From Candidatus Omnitrophota bacterium (GTDB taxonomy: Bacteria; Omnitrophota; Omnitrophia; Omnitrophales; JACROU01), in contig JAJDCD010000012.1 of assembly GCA_029261035.1 (NCBI GenBank), positions 94,776-158,775 on the forward strand: 64,000 nucleotides of DNA. The letters run 5' to 3'. Below the pieces are notes generated by a model. The model saw nothing but the letters and a program-made list of their open reading frames with translations. It made no database searches and was not told the DNA's origin. Positions 22,401 to 27,300 of this stretch are shown one piece after another (within the stretch, counting starts at the first letter, position 1; each line of letters opens with the position of its first letter). Made by a program: the position numbers and the translations under genes.

Positions 22401-23983
22401 AGTAATTTTTCTGTGTTTTTTTGAAGATTTTTTGATTCAGAAAGTGAATCTTTTGTTATTGAAGTAAGATCAGAGTGAAACTCATTTTCAATTCTTTTAT
22501 GGTACAACTGATAGTTGTGTTGAGATTTAAACTTAGGACTAATTGCTACATAATTCATATCCTTTAGCCCTGCTTGCTTTTGGATGCCTGGTTGATGAAA
22601 ACCACCTGTAATCAAAATAGCTTCTTTTATCCCTTGGTCTTTTAATTGCTTTTCTAAGTTAATAACTATAGATTCGTCTCTCTGCATAGCAATTAAATAA
22701 AACTGATCTAACAAGTCCCAATCGATCCAACTCTGAGCCTCTTTTAAGAACTCCAAGCTATTGAATTGCAATTGAATAAAAGTGTTTTTAAACTGAAAGT
22801 ATTCCTCTGAACTAAGCTTAAGATGAGTGCTTTTTTCAAGAAGTTGAATCCATTGATGCCTTTGATGCCAATCTTTATCCTTATTTGAAGAACTTAATTG
22901 AAACCAAATCATTTGATATATTTTCTTTAAATCAGAATCAAACGAAACAAATTGTTGAGTTTGAGTTAAATTAAGAAACTCAGAATAAAGCTGCCACTGA
23001 ACATATTTTTCTTTTTTAAGACCCACGAAAACTGCCCATAATTGTAACCACTCAAAAAACGAGCTTTTTGAATCTTGTTTTTTAAGCCGTATTTGAACTA
23101 ATTCCTTTTCGTATCGACTTAATACTTCGGGCTGATCTTCCAATTCAATCTCAATTGCATTCAAGATTTCATTCAATTCCTCTTCTAAACGATTAAAATC
23201 CAGGGCTTCTACATAAGGAATAATTTTTTCTAAAGAATCCATTCCCCCTTCTTTTAATTTAGATTTTAATTGATCAGGACGAAGCTTAAATACATCTTTA
23301 AAAGAATTGGCTAAATTTTGAACTATTTCAAAATCAGCAACCGTCAATTCTTTCCCTTGATACTCTTTCCAAAAATTCCATAACTTTGAATTTGATTCCC
23401 GCCTAAAAAGAGCTTTAACATTTTTCTTAAGGACCTTCATCCGTTCAGAGTAATGCTGATTCTTCTCTAATATTTCTTTTAAAAGGGATAAGTTTTTTTC
23501 GTATAACTGAGAAGACTCAATACCATGAAGTTTTAAGCTAGGATTTGATAGATAAGCAGCTTCACCACCCGTAAGATATCCATTTTCAATATACCATTCG
23601 ATTACAGGAGATTCTTTTTGCTCTGTTTGTTGAATTGCTTTCTGGAGCCAAGGAGTTTTAATTTCTCCTTCATAACCCTCAACAAAAATATGTTTTATTT
23701 TACGCTGTTGAGCTACATCCAACACAAGCTCTTTAATGCTACGCTGAGCCCCAGGCTCAGAATGAGCATCTAAAATGTGTATGATTTTAGGACTATTTGA
23801 AGATTGAGAGGTTGAAGTAACAATTTTCCCTATACTCGGACGCACCCACAATGGTTGGGCCTGCGGATTTACTTTTAACGCCACCTCATAGGCATAAACT
23901 GCATTCTGAGACAAATCAGTCAAAAGAAAGAAGATGAGCGTTATAAAAGCAATAATTTTAAGGAAATTACGACATTTCACCAT
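7433..23983 (-). CDS. Giant secreted/membrane multidomain protein, 5,516 residues
   Basis: No single known family covers this protein. It starts with a signal peptide (hydrophobic core IIAFITLIFFLL, likely cut after AVYA at residue 31). A TraB/ChaN-like domain follows (about 60-480), then helical regions, five clusters of membrane segments near residues 1205, 1582, 1955, 2287 and 2659, and HEAT-like helices (about 3240-3760). The C-terminal catalytic-looking modules are a HipA/PI-kinase-like fold (about 4060-4220), an HD domain (LMHDVGK near 4420), a HAD phosphatase-like domain (DIDGTLT near 4595) and an HEAVE motif near 5115. The last residues are LIQIAA. The ATG at 23983 has AAAGGA eleven bases upstream and a possible promoter at 24008-24035. 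It lies between the 1,495-residue paralogue and the glycan operon. A role in envelope remodelling or in interaction with other cells is only inference. Confidence 0.9.
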   Translation of the reverse strand: MVKCRNFLKIIAFITLIFFLLTDLSQNAVYAYEVALKVNPQAQPLWVRPSIGKIVTSTSQSSNSPKIIHILDAHSEPGAQRSIKELVLDVAQQRKIKHIFVEGYEGEIKTPWLQKAIQQTEQKESPVIEWYIENGYLTGGEAAYLSNPSLKLHGIESSQLYEKNLSLLKEILEKNQHYSERMKVLKKNVKALFRRESNSKLWNFWKEYQGKELTVADFEIVQNLANSFKDVFKLRPDQLKSKLKEGGMDSLEKIIPYVEALDFNRLEEELNEILNAIEIELEDQPEVLSRYEKELVQIRLKKQDSKSSFFEWLQLWAVFVGLKKEKYVQWQLYSEFLNLTQTQQFVSFDSDLKKIYQMIWFQLSSSNKDKDWHQRHQWIQLLEKSTHLKLSSEEYFQFKNTFIQLQFNSLEFLKEAQSWIDWDLLDQFYLIAMQRDESIVINLEKQLKDQGIKEAILITGGFHQPGIQKQAGLKDMNYVAISPKFKSQHNYQLYHKRIENEFHSDLTSITKDSLSESKNLQKNTEKLLQKEQSHTPLKSGEYLESKLNFNSKDKLVSAHLIKDVNRLAAGIESEKYERLKKLITICRKADRSQFNELWKKHRSFFLHSRELNFYLTQESPEFKIFTLFLAAYQNSSGEQEELELLRTLLKKQRRDEEDLVGRLLDKNVLKIINERGFQILQNLTEYEKESTAIYQWSSIKKEVEGYQLRKLLKGKKHRKSILAHLEDMNEFNVDGMLKVWLNGAYSSSTVVPRLKLARPDFQEEFYWALSKLALLEIPTEELSETGTWLDKVDSRWVNRLINKVLQLPSKVLDTGAEDLEELNKVLRSNYSMEVSSVRTARNEALLTSVFQQFYGMFPVAVLHSKKIKKVKVGVSRDLLSELFPEGDVQGFYLTTEGVEDGTIVIADGLNFEDWIQTLFEEHGHFLEEVDSDKEIQDYLKLHPEHRDLTHEIGRFLTAYLKGEKIEDISEEAEFKELLFNFFENLGFVPQVDTFKAFEKNVINWTETAEAEEYVYDVKQELELREIVLSNKEVAYQFNDRYRLLVPALQNYLKGDRVQRREVLKAIEKIPAVHVNILPEQFKIKFEKEITLRLIHIATHDDHRTTHPNPRDVARDELFTLWKGRGPDSVTTDIIADHSSNNIPTWSIRNKPREYAQKFLLELWMREGSQKRMSRLIDIKTMNRSSPWRLDKISLKEWESLAEKNKNPWWKYILTLPLSLLTNASFLIWGISSFLITTFFVLVKMIPLIVQHLFVAFVFSPSIAFRGFFFENTPKHLTSNKDYGPFYGLPALLSLGGSVILAHPYFALLNLTSLATWGLSILFGIIGAITLSFIVFFLSQLIISELLMSLDEKQFSGKFFKFIKYISSEEFMLNTFPKVKDSWKDRFLPLPGLVYAVGFYRSTYIDTMLGSHIRGFNYASQFNDLSPEVLRKYKDDVEESLKQISVSEFLLLKEHVIDLYLEAIMATLISRAHMNNSRTDEKNYAEYFIFELWKNKKYFDRVTDLMGDSKLRPTTWGSSQIKLPNVNSLMTFYPQKAFLEVIKLEGRFQRITKLISSNGYSLDLFSLKDLAIIYGKYRAGLPRKIIQSVFLVSTSLFYLFSSFLYHSILIPILILKLIPALIVGIFVFMSAVPAFVRFYFNDDRTSYEDLKAPAFIIGVIQMIVGGVVGAKITLGTLFGVQLAFWAKIALGSLSFLVGSSLLVLFVMFGMYLFLKFLDEPYFQSGISNNLSKLIEKPFFYEGFYKVPTSFKSLFLPLKYLNFVSPYKTDIYRNAISSKIENSRLSASDMNDLPGAVRKDMRSKIASRIWLDFTLGQILNLNKDVKREFEEEVTRRLIQLSETQGGHIAHDSRVELLRFWLERGAESKVTQVIAYENDVKIGLWGSFRVSSDLISEFTIAVNGGDVEPLRVVYELMKKEGLKRPISRLVDKKSWSFENILSLQEIEKLYLSKQVSFLKKMLFFILKLPLEIIRIVRGVLGFVVDLVPAFVSLGFILLYTIFLAALSPGYTVNKLIDRGPELGFSDLLSLIVFVSEWLLLASLLNGKINIALLTANPIGFIALIAVILVVTAVLEKVFSDHNYRNDVVEDLIFSSEVPGNILKYFFVERLFNKNFSWFKGWRDVLSPYQSKQIQKALIKRISETNLAVNLNGLNKKSRKVFKSAVAEAVYKTIEVRESDKLSPELKKEHEEALVRGYLYHRKITQLINFWEKQGVESKIPSILISEHNNIGLSDLINFMDIDTQRTLLRIWAEAEDGRGITELMDLVQWNFSDEISLEDLKIIFQKQKTSFFESVWTNSMKFMLYPFTFMLGGLKVLIILLPLIAGFFEILLGSIFNLIWSAFSLAKLMLISVFRVPYSVTALAITQLFFGKDSGGEGWDVRVWGVIKMAGFLTSLSILSYGAMFYFGLGLVKSYLLMAGASWNLMSLAVADAFIVFGGITFILSALYGVDRLLFKGHVFKKMKEWNVDVFILNYPTRPSFFVFGNAAKKIGLPYNLKFLPAEESFEYWNRRSHGHLSNMVKKRVGNLSLSEVNDLPMEVVEVFYYELKDHLKDWNYYTLIELTKEKKEKFLNFLFALLIERLQTEESYSDTLIKVYSDLLKVLDEPSVLINKLEESRAFLIGSEEARNLWKTAHRLTPLKDYFEILKENQEVPAGLDVIFSISDFFRVVFMAPIALLYVLIAFPLEFIRVFFEIITVNRVSVPWTTPIINISVGVIAFIYSLALLPFQRLGLIVVNILTGFRFNSKLVFYDLLFQREIVYKYLSAQNYRKRYSLKEILFREENVKNSARFIYSTKSPDAYIRGLIKDKSTTAELNEFGILDPSELKVVEPSFKYRLKNEWSLEQIQKLPIGILTRYFDEIIEKYLEVINESPNDVAVKNFVYQSLLQMWLHGDIRVEDLFKDKTFDVGYYTYDQLIELYKSYSQPTEYIINEVEKLLQSRMNHDMLLRMTPGMKRDFHDLIVAEIRVMSLQEIIRISPEDQERYKGIVLERIITLAKTGDLAAVAYLTAKILKKDAFVLKALESITSIDVSYDAYSDVIKYFEASSGRIPFVVTSLKKKIMREPSTRVLSGEDVDKVLPKEIRDVFKAEIVAVLEAQLTRIGKVNSGKYSFAQMELIRLALSGSEKSVEILKKIPYKHKSFATLVRLIAVPTLRDYEWIGEDEEGDEYEFTVEEEINNTRLFMIDSDVTYLIEESGYDPLKFIDALWAEYKNPRSNQYTLDKSDINFLYKYLSQEESFVDDKLMAVRLLSHILKEPKWANEIGPSIDWLLSKLDQNKNNELGAAILNTLVEFGQQQHLSSVLKPYQEKIVKVYERRYLTSRSLKRKVERFASNEGDRLNLMVAVLGPEKLQENELAQFLDAFEYIRTDKNQSMIVSLIVEMVEKNILYFGDDKGKLSVRKFSPHRFIKALGEIGTKDAFIILEEIVEKSEKWKVRLGAYIELRDNNVDLNGATLKVLRSRERNKVKRSIAKERSKYKPVDLLRIYNNPKTSPIIMAEIRAIVFGDNLHEPNIRRSYKDVLERFGSEKLTEKGEVYLFELVQGIVHVNHPDWALTLLNMYEQLTNVDLKKEILNLVANARPSGADRTLRNLLRKALIESSINEELLSVLIEVNGRLANESSEKFIIEIFKDEKISANLRQKALEALGKISSTVEVMKVINDVFDKSLYRYVAEQIKLSAIDGIRYRASQNISDSEKAFEVAEWIMKQLKKEKVLEAVIEDDRSKAKRRIKRSLIEVVFGKQYRNNILELLFSYPKTKYRAIYRRLNTGRLYHGAAPEGTLNEEDVFPKGQWLIRSVTGTEAFLDGITRGLQPPITDRKARNQGKSDVRYIANEYDYVIREGGGGYGAGSQQFIDYNGALFLIPSEYYNEAKITRGIDFGHRKLPVIPFKGLIPVSQLGVVFIKQEHFQQLKAIKEQLMDDRGEVITSLRASDFFDKSSGRFGVGERKMSPAELDHFRLIDESEIYEEVIRNQNPFENGMGILVGVHSNEDNHSFVDALNRIIRRGELNGVALDQAKKDEISHFFRETPNSDIAETTFLSKLADYFNEDGKIKITSWMYMLIQGHELSEDLTGTTPWGPFGSNKARFMKRKSNGDEYYVKFYPEINQLRTEYVAWRMAKELGVNVPTDVRIIKMTHPGTGSTEYAIASKRIPGLIEKFPEGSDEQLRKSNEVLERFLFDMITLNYDGRAKQNNGIDNSVRLNGNPVVWDFGGSFHYRARGTLKNEGFNIQAIKDFMGDPTDITKPGTYASVAITDYEREFFGFIQTELGRAAQKRMAKKIAKLTDRQIKQIVYSAGFESKSDETVANNIITTLKEARAYVKEIYQLSDVEGSRQVKKMLETDDVTFRLNIKKIFKYLPPPLLSLMERPAGRRGKDGRGRPLALDIQQHTQNVLKGVDTDGFNSINIPGMNPRALIRAAALMHDVGKATITADKKTERALYDEQHLLHEEKSIEFAYQFLPSLGFSNDEIKIVEAILIADQFGDMFKHHANPKPRTPQDLVDNAFTPSEELKDKLNRRDLFRMAFALYKADIINDGAGSLYRMHIEPARKSLDGKPHFKGLYKERKVYPKAKVIYDLVELLEKKEFEELIKTQFVATMLDIDGTLTLEHGKLSKKAIELLVKLLKGKVFVSFATARLASKPEMKKVYEALRTSGMDDEDARYLIVYADNGAEILDGFGNLVRQPKRLWPGNYSFRRGEQDVKGVLKTMGIVLKQAKSEKELTEKNHAFLQKRKNYFRLHFRDIRNALPYVTRLQAALVTDGIPFTAMISGRRSIDFMPLGTDKASSLEDFVEHIERETGVSVHVNEILKIGDQGEFYGNDYSYLQFNGISVGKKNREHVYPLAYINDKGKRVMGEKATMEIMVKAKYRALPIIRERAELVPDQITFEDFKQSLDKHQSEIRGTYFVRPEDKIRFVLNYLERTSLVYRALKIIADEKMLVDPNKGLRSTEDIVELLKTTKLKLSDLEREKLEYILEYFVFAIFGNLNVSVYAKAPEVIREDIKDAIVSVVLPKVSRRIEKTVLSMSPLAQIFSIGKKTHWHVIEEAFEERIYLNDGKKRVVHYDGEKNYFVLDIYDSEEAQTPVKQIPILALRTSFNPLYRSLLITKTQFELLTAEEKEQLLLHEAVEEYVEVEESDRVSKYIRVKLEEVLTGNLHSERILSYYDISIKNIKSSHELAEIFEKIATFLGNPNLYEREPKNVVISDLDQKTNLISILLGGIPTVASSMEDLYDYLNQRIQVKGLEQFIDEIRMLSEQLDEGESLKQKIELKILENTILNMDLEEEFSISKVLKRVQEVIKGIDVESIKGKLENVGDEDPLKDVFQLLGAGLTAVFSEEALSASSLGEKGSRVENLFFDALRLEEEKYLIIKASVWNDLLRNSEVEEVVGVQQFLSLANSQIIIIKDEKVVLQADYVNNQQFKFVDRDLESLLKQLKNSLGKNRTFYPIINYSNSGSADRSDNHIVLERSPFALMASLSLLLDQGKNREGYFSKESGRYRVRLEEFTKHLFKNAMAQYLIQIAA
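9330..10225 (-). other. HAD phosphatase-like domain of the 5,516-residue protein
   Basis: DIDGTLTLEHG (motif I with both Asp) is followed by VSFATARL (motif II region), YADNGAEI, and IGDQGEFYGND as motif IV. This order and spacing fit the Cof/phosphomannomutase-like branch of HAD hydrolases, which act on small phosphorylated substrates. The catalytic nucleophile and acid (DxD) are present, so activity is plausible. The domain directly follows the HD module in the same polypeptide. Confidence 0.75.
10300..10860 (-). other. HD-superfamily hydrolase domain of the 5,516-residue protein
   Basis: The segment has H in QQHTQNVL, the metal-binding doublet in ALMHDVGKAT, and the late conserved Asp in KADIINDG. 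These are the H...HD...D ligands of HD phosphohydrolases, which cleave nucleotides or phosphodiesters. All expected ligands are visible, so the site looks intact. Confidence 0.75.
11330..11800 (-). other. HipA/PI-kinase-like domain of the 5,516-residue protein
   Basis: GPFGSNKARFMKR and YYVKFYPE resemble the N-lobe loop and the ATP-anchoring Lys strand. A catalytic-loop-like DGRAKQNNGID and a metal-binding WDFGGSFHYRARG follow in the order expected for HipA and phosphatidylinositol-kinase-like folds. Substrate unknown. Whether it modifies protein, lipid or glycan cannot be told from the motifs. Confidence 0.6.
15770..20370 (-). repeat. Five membrane clusters in a ~370-residue tandem module
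   Basis: Clusters of about three to five hydrophobic helices start near 20370, 19240, 18120, 17125 and 16010, that is every 330-380 residues. Between them are soluble segments with a shared pattern. One part resembles NDLSPEVLRKY, NDLPGAVRKDM, NDLPMEVVEVF and QKLPIGILTRY just after each cluster. The other is a WExxG / L-x-D pattern before the next one (such as LERGAESKVTQVI and EKQGVESKIPSIL). This is an ancient, strongly diverged tandem duplication seen by eye. Confidence 0.65.
22570..23800 (-). other. TraB/ChaN-like domain of the 5,516-residue protein
   Basis: Conserved elements in order are ILDAHSEPGAQRSI, FVEGYEG, a GIES motif, RDESIVINLEKQL and ILITGGFHQPGIQ. The order His-motif, Glu-motif, R(N/D) helix and late GG-x-H matches the TraB/GumN/ChaN/EreA-like fold. 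Members include putative metal-dependent proteases and haem-binding lipoproteins. The same elements occur at the N-terminus of the 1,495-residue neighbour. Confidence 0.55.
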
Positions 23984-24007
23984 GCAATGAAATATCCTTT
24001 CTTAGGA

Positions 24008-24035
24008 AATATAATCGTTTAAATTTACCATGCAA
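24008..24035 (-). promoter_or_regulatory. Candidate sigma-70 promoter for the 5,516-residue gene
   Basis: TATATT (24008-24013) is a good -10 box. TTGCAT (24030-24035), 16 bp upstream, is a weak -35 box. Predicted transcription start is about 18 bases before the ATG, just ahead of the ribosome-binding site. In such AT-rich DNA chance matches are common. Confidence 0.35.
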
Positions 24036-24219
24036 ATGATCATAATACAAATAATTATAAAAATATTTAAAAACTAGTTAAACTATTACTATATAATGAG
24101 TTAAGTAGTTTTTGGTCATTTTTATGGGTTTATTTATATGGAAATAGCAATGCATGAGGCGATATCACTTAAGAATACGCTAAGTGGCACGCTTTAGATT
24201 GAACAAAAAACGGAACCCT

Positions 24220-24256
24220 CTAAGGTGCCAGGCACCTAAAGTGCCTGGCACCTTAG
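24220..24256. repeat. Perfect 16-bp inverted repeat with 5-bp loop
   Basis: Arms are 24220-24235 and 24241-24256, with loop CTAAA. Each arm contains the palindrome GTGCCWGGCAC, so each arm can also fold on itself. There is no T-run on either side, so termination is not supported; RNA stabilisation or a REP-like element is more likely. The related motif GTGACWGTCAC occurs in two other intergenic regions here. Confidence 0.85.
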
Positions 24257-24258
24257 AT

Positions 24259-24334
24259 GAGGAGCTAAACGACGAAGAATCTTAGATTAAAGTAAGAGGA
24301 CCTTAGATCCTTCGTTATACTCAGGATGACACTC
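24259..24334. repeat. Dispersed repeat, second copy of the 5125-5183 family
   Basis: The segment begins GAGGAGCTAAACGACGAAGA and ends ATACTCAGGATGACA. The first 27 bases match 5134-5160 with four differences, and the end matches the fragment at 2840-2850. The centre is longer than in the other copy. Confidence 0.7.
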
Positions 24335-24358
24335 TCGCATAAGAATTCCGCTTCACGA

Positions 24359-24384
24359 GAAAAAGAGAGCTTATACTCTTTTTC
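24359..24384 (-). terminator. Weak hairpin directly after the stop of the 1,495-residue gene
   Basis: On the minus strand GAAAAAGAG pairs with CTCTTTTTC across an eight-base loop, starting right after the TAA. The stem is nine pairs but mostly A-T, and the T-run lies inside the stem. It could be a weak or bidirectional terminator. Confidence 0.35.
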
Positions 24385-27300
24385 TTATGCAGCAATCATG
24401 ATACGGCGAGTTGCTTGGATAAGATCCATGATTTGGTCTATGAATTGTGAGTTAAACTGGATGAAATACTGATTCCCTCTCATCTCAATTTTTAATTCTT
24501 CGGGGATACGATCTTGGAGCAATGATGTTCCTTGTGAAGAAAGCAATAATCCGTAAAGTAAATGCGCAGAAAAAAGATCTTTGGATGAAATGCCTGGGTA
24601 GTTCTTTTGGTGAAATTGACGTGAAGTTTGTCCCAACAACATATTGTCTTCAAAGTTTTGTTTTGGAGCAACGACCAAAGATGATTTTGGCAACCACATT
24701 GTAGGTAGCTTTCCCAAAACCTTCTTTGCCAGTTCTCTGCTTTTACTAGAAAACAGTTTTGCTAATTTTGCATTACTCTCTCCTAGATTATTAAACTGCC
24801 CCAAATACAAATTAGGCAAAAATCCAGCAATTCCTTCTGTGCTTTCAAACAAGAATACTCTTTCGTCATAAGTAGAATACAGCATCTCCCGAACATCCCC
24901 ATACACAGCTTCAGAAGATACAAATACGATTACTTTATTAGGTTGATTTTTCAAAATTAGCTTCAAACTTTCCATCTCTCCAATAAGGTCATCCAAACTA
25001 GTTTTGCCAGAAAGTGGAATTGCAACAACACCAAAACTTTTATCAACTAAACTCGAAAAAAAACTTTTAAGCTTTACCACATCAAACCCTAAAGATTCTA
25101 TCCCAGAATCAGTATTTTCTAAAACATTCACTAAATTTTGAGTTACCAGTGCAGGAGATTGGCTTGGAAACAACTCTGCATACAACCTTTCTGCCACTTT
25201 CGTATTAGCTCCAAGAACCCCATCCATTAAATCAACAGTTACCCTACGAGCAGCTAAAAGGTCCTCATCAGAAATACGAGCACTCAATGGATTAGATTCT
25301 AATTCCACCAAAGAAGAACCCAAAGAAGACCCAGATCCACTTACAAATCGACTAAAAAAGCCCCCTTTCTTAACAACTCTAGGAGGAGCTTCTCTTCTGG
25401 CTCTGGATACTCTTGGTTTAGCAGCGCGTGCATCGGCCGCTGTTTCAAGCTCAAGATCATTTATTCCTACTGCATAATCAACAAAATCTTGAAGCTCATC
25501 TCTATTCGTAGGCACAGTCAACCGTCTCTCAGCAACAGCTTTGAGAATTCGATTAAAGGCTTTCGTTTTGTCCGTATAGTTCAAATTCTTCAAAGAAGGA
25601 AATGCGATTAAAAATGCAGATAACTGATCTCGTGTCTTTATTTTTTCAGAAGCAACTAATTGAATTAATTGATTAAAAGCATCCGAAAAATCATTCCCAA
25701 AACTTCTAATCGCTTTTTTGAAGATAGGATTCGTTTTGAGAGCTTGTAAATCAAGAATTTTAACATCCACAGCTCCACTGGAACTAGCCACAACAAAACG
25801 ATTTTGCAATATGGCAAATGAACTCATTGCCCCACCAACAATCCCACTTATATTCTGTCCTGTTTTAGTTTCCAGAACACCTACGCGATCTTTTTTAAAA
25901 TAGAGAAGACTGGAATCTTCAGAAAACTCAATCTTGGCAGAGTAACCATCAACACCTTTCAAGGTGGTTATTTTTCCACTTCTCAAATCAATTAGCACTT
26001 CGCTTCCATAATTACTATCTGTTGTTTTAGCATTTCCAGCAGATAAATATTGACCATTAGCTGAAAATACTGGAACTCCTGTTAAGTGGATAGGGAAAGT
26101 ACGGACCTTAACTTTATCAATCAAACGGTAGACTTCAAAGAAATATTGAACTTGCCCACTTGCAAAATCCCTTCTCCCAACAAATAAATACTCTCCTTTT
26201 AGAGAAAAAACAGCTCTGTATACCCCTGAAAAATCAAATCCAAACTGAGATGAGATATCTTCTCCTTTAGAAAAATCATATATTTTCTCATAGTTCTTCG
26301 CTTCCCTATTCTCATCAAAATAGGTGTAATGAACAACAAGATATTTTCCATCTGCAGAAATCATTGCTCTTCTTGCATGAAGGTCAAAAGAGATTTCTCT
26401 TTCGAACCCAAAAGTAAGATCCACTACCTTACTTTCATTGTTTCTATAGCGCACAAAAGCCATATCCGTATCTCCTAGAAAATTTACGGACAAAACATCA
26501 CTTCCCAATTCAGAACTCATATTTGTTGCTATGTCGTTTTCTAATTGATATGCCTGATCTGAAGCTCGATCTTGATAAACAATGAGAAGGTTTCCCGAAT
26601 CTGAAAACTCAAGTCCTCCAGCTGTCAAAGAAACTCCTTCTAAAACAACCTTATTTCCAGAATCAACATTATAAAGATCCGCTGACTGCTTACTCGAATC
26701 GCCTCCAGTTCTAACATGGGTTGTGTAAGCAATATACTTTTCATTTGGAGAAAACTTAAATCCAACCGCACTGCTAGACATTCCTCTTACTACCTTAACG
26801 CCCGTCTTTACGTGATAAACATCCGTTGAAGTAAAGGACTTTACAACAATCAAATTACCCGAAGGAGAGACTTCTCCTAATTGCACCTGACTTCCAAAGT
26901 TAATGGGTAATTGCTTTCTGCTAAGGACATCAAAAGCAACCGCTGTATTGTCACGATACGACACAAAAGCAATAGATCCATCTTTAGAAAAAGATACTTT
27001 TTCTGTCGGTTTAGAACTTCCCAACGAAGATCGTTTCAAAACTTCCAATGCAGCATCTACACTCTGAGAGTCGGTAAATGCATCAAACCAAGACGAACCA
27101 TTACCATTCGATCCGTTTCCATTTCCACCCAAGCTAGCTGCAAGACTGACGCCTGAACCCAAACTTTGAGTCAGAGCAGACTCCAACCTACCTCTAAAAT
27201 AATCTGGAGATTTCCCTTGCAGGATTAACGCTCTTTGGGATTGTAATTTCAACACATCCGAAATTTGAGAAACAACAACTGGGCTTTTTCTGGATTCCAA

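Larger units (their letters stand above)
23984..24384. other. Intergenic region, 401 bp
   Basis: No coding sequence is seen here. From the 5,516-residue gene outward it holds a Shine-Dalgarno AAAGGA, a candidate promoter, and a very AT-rich stretch (about 24001-24160). Next come a perfect 16-bp inverted repeat, a copy of the TCAGGATGACA-type dispersed repeat, and a hairpin abutting the stop of the upstream gene. The arrangement suggests that the 5,516-residue gene has its own promoter. Confidence 0.7.
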
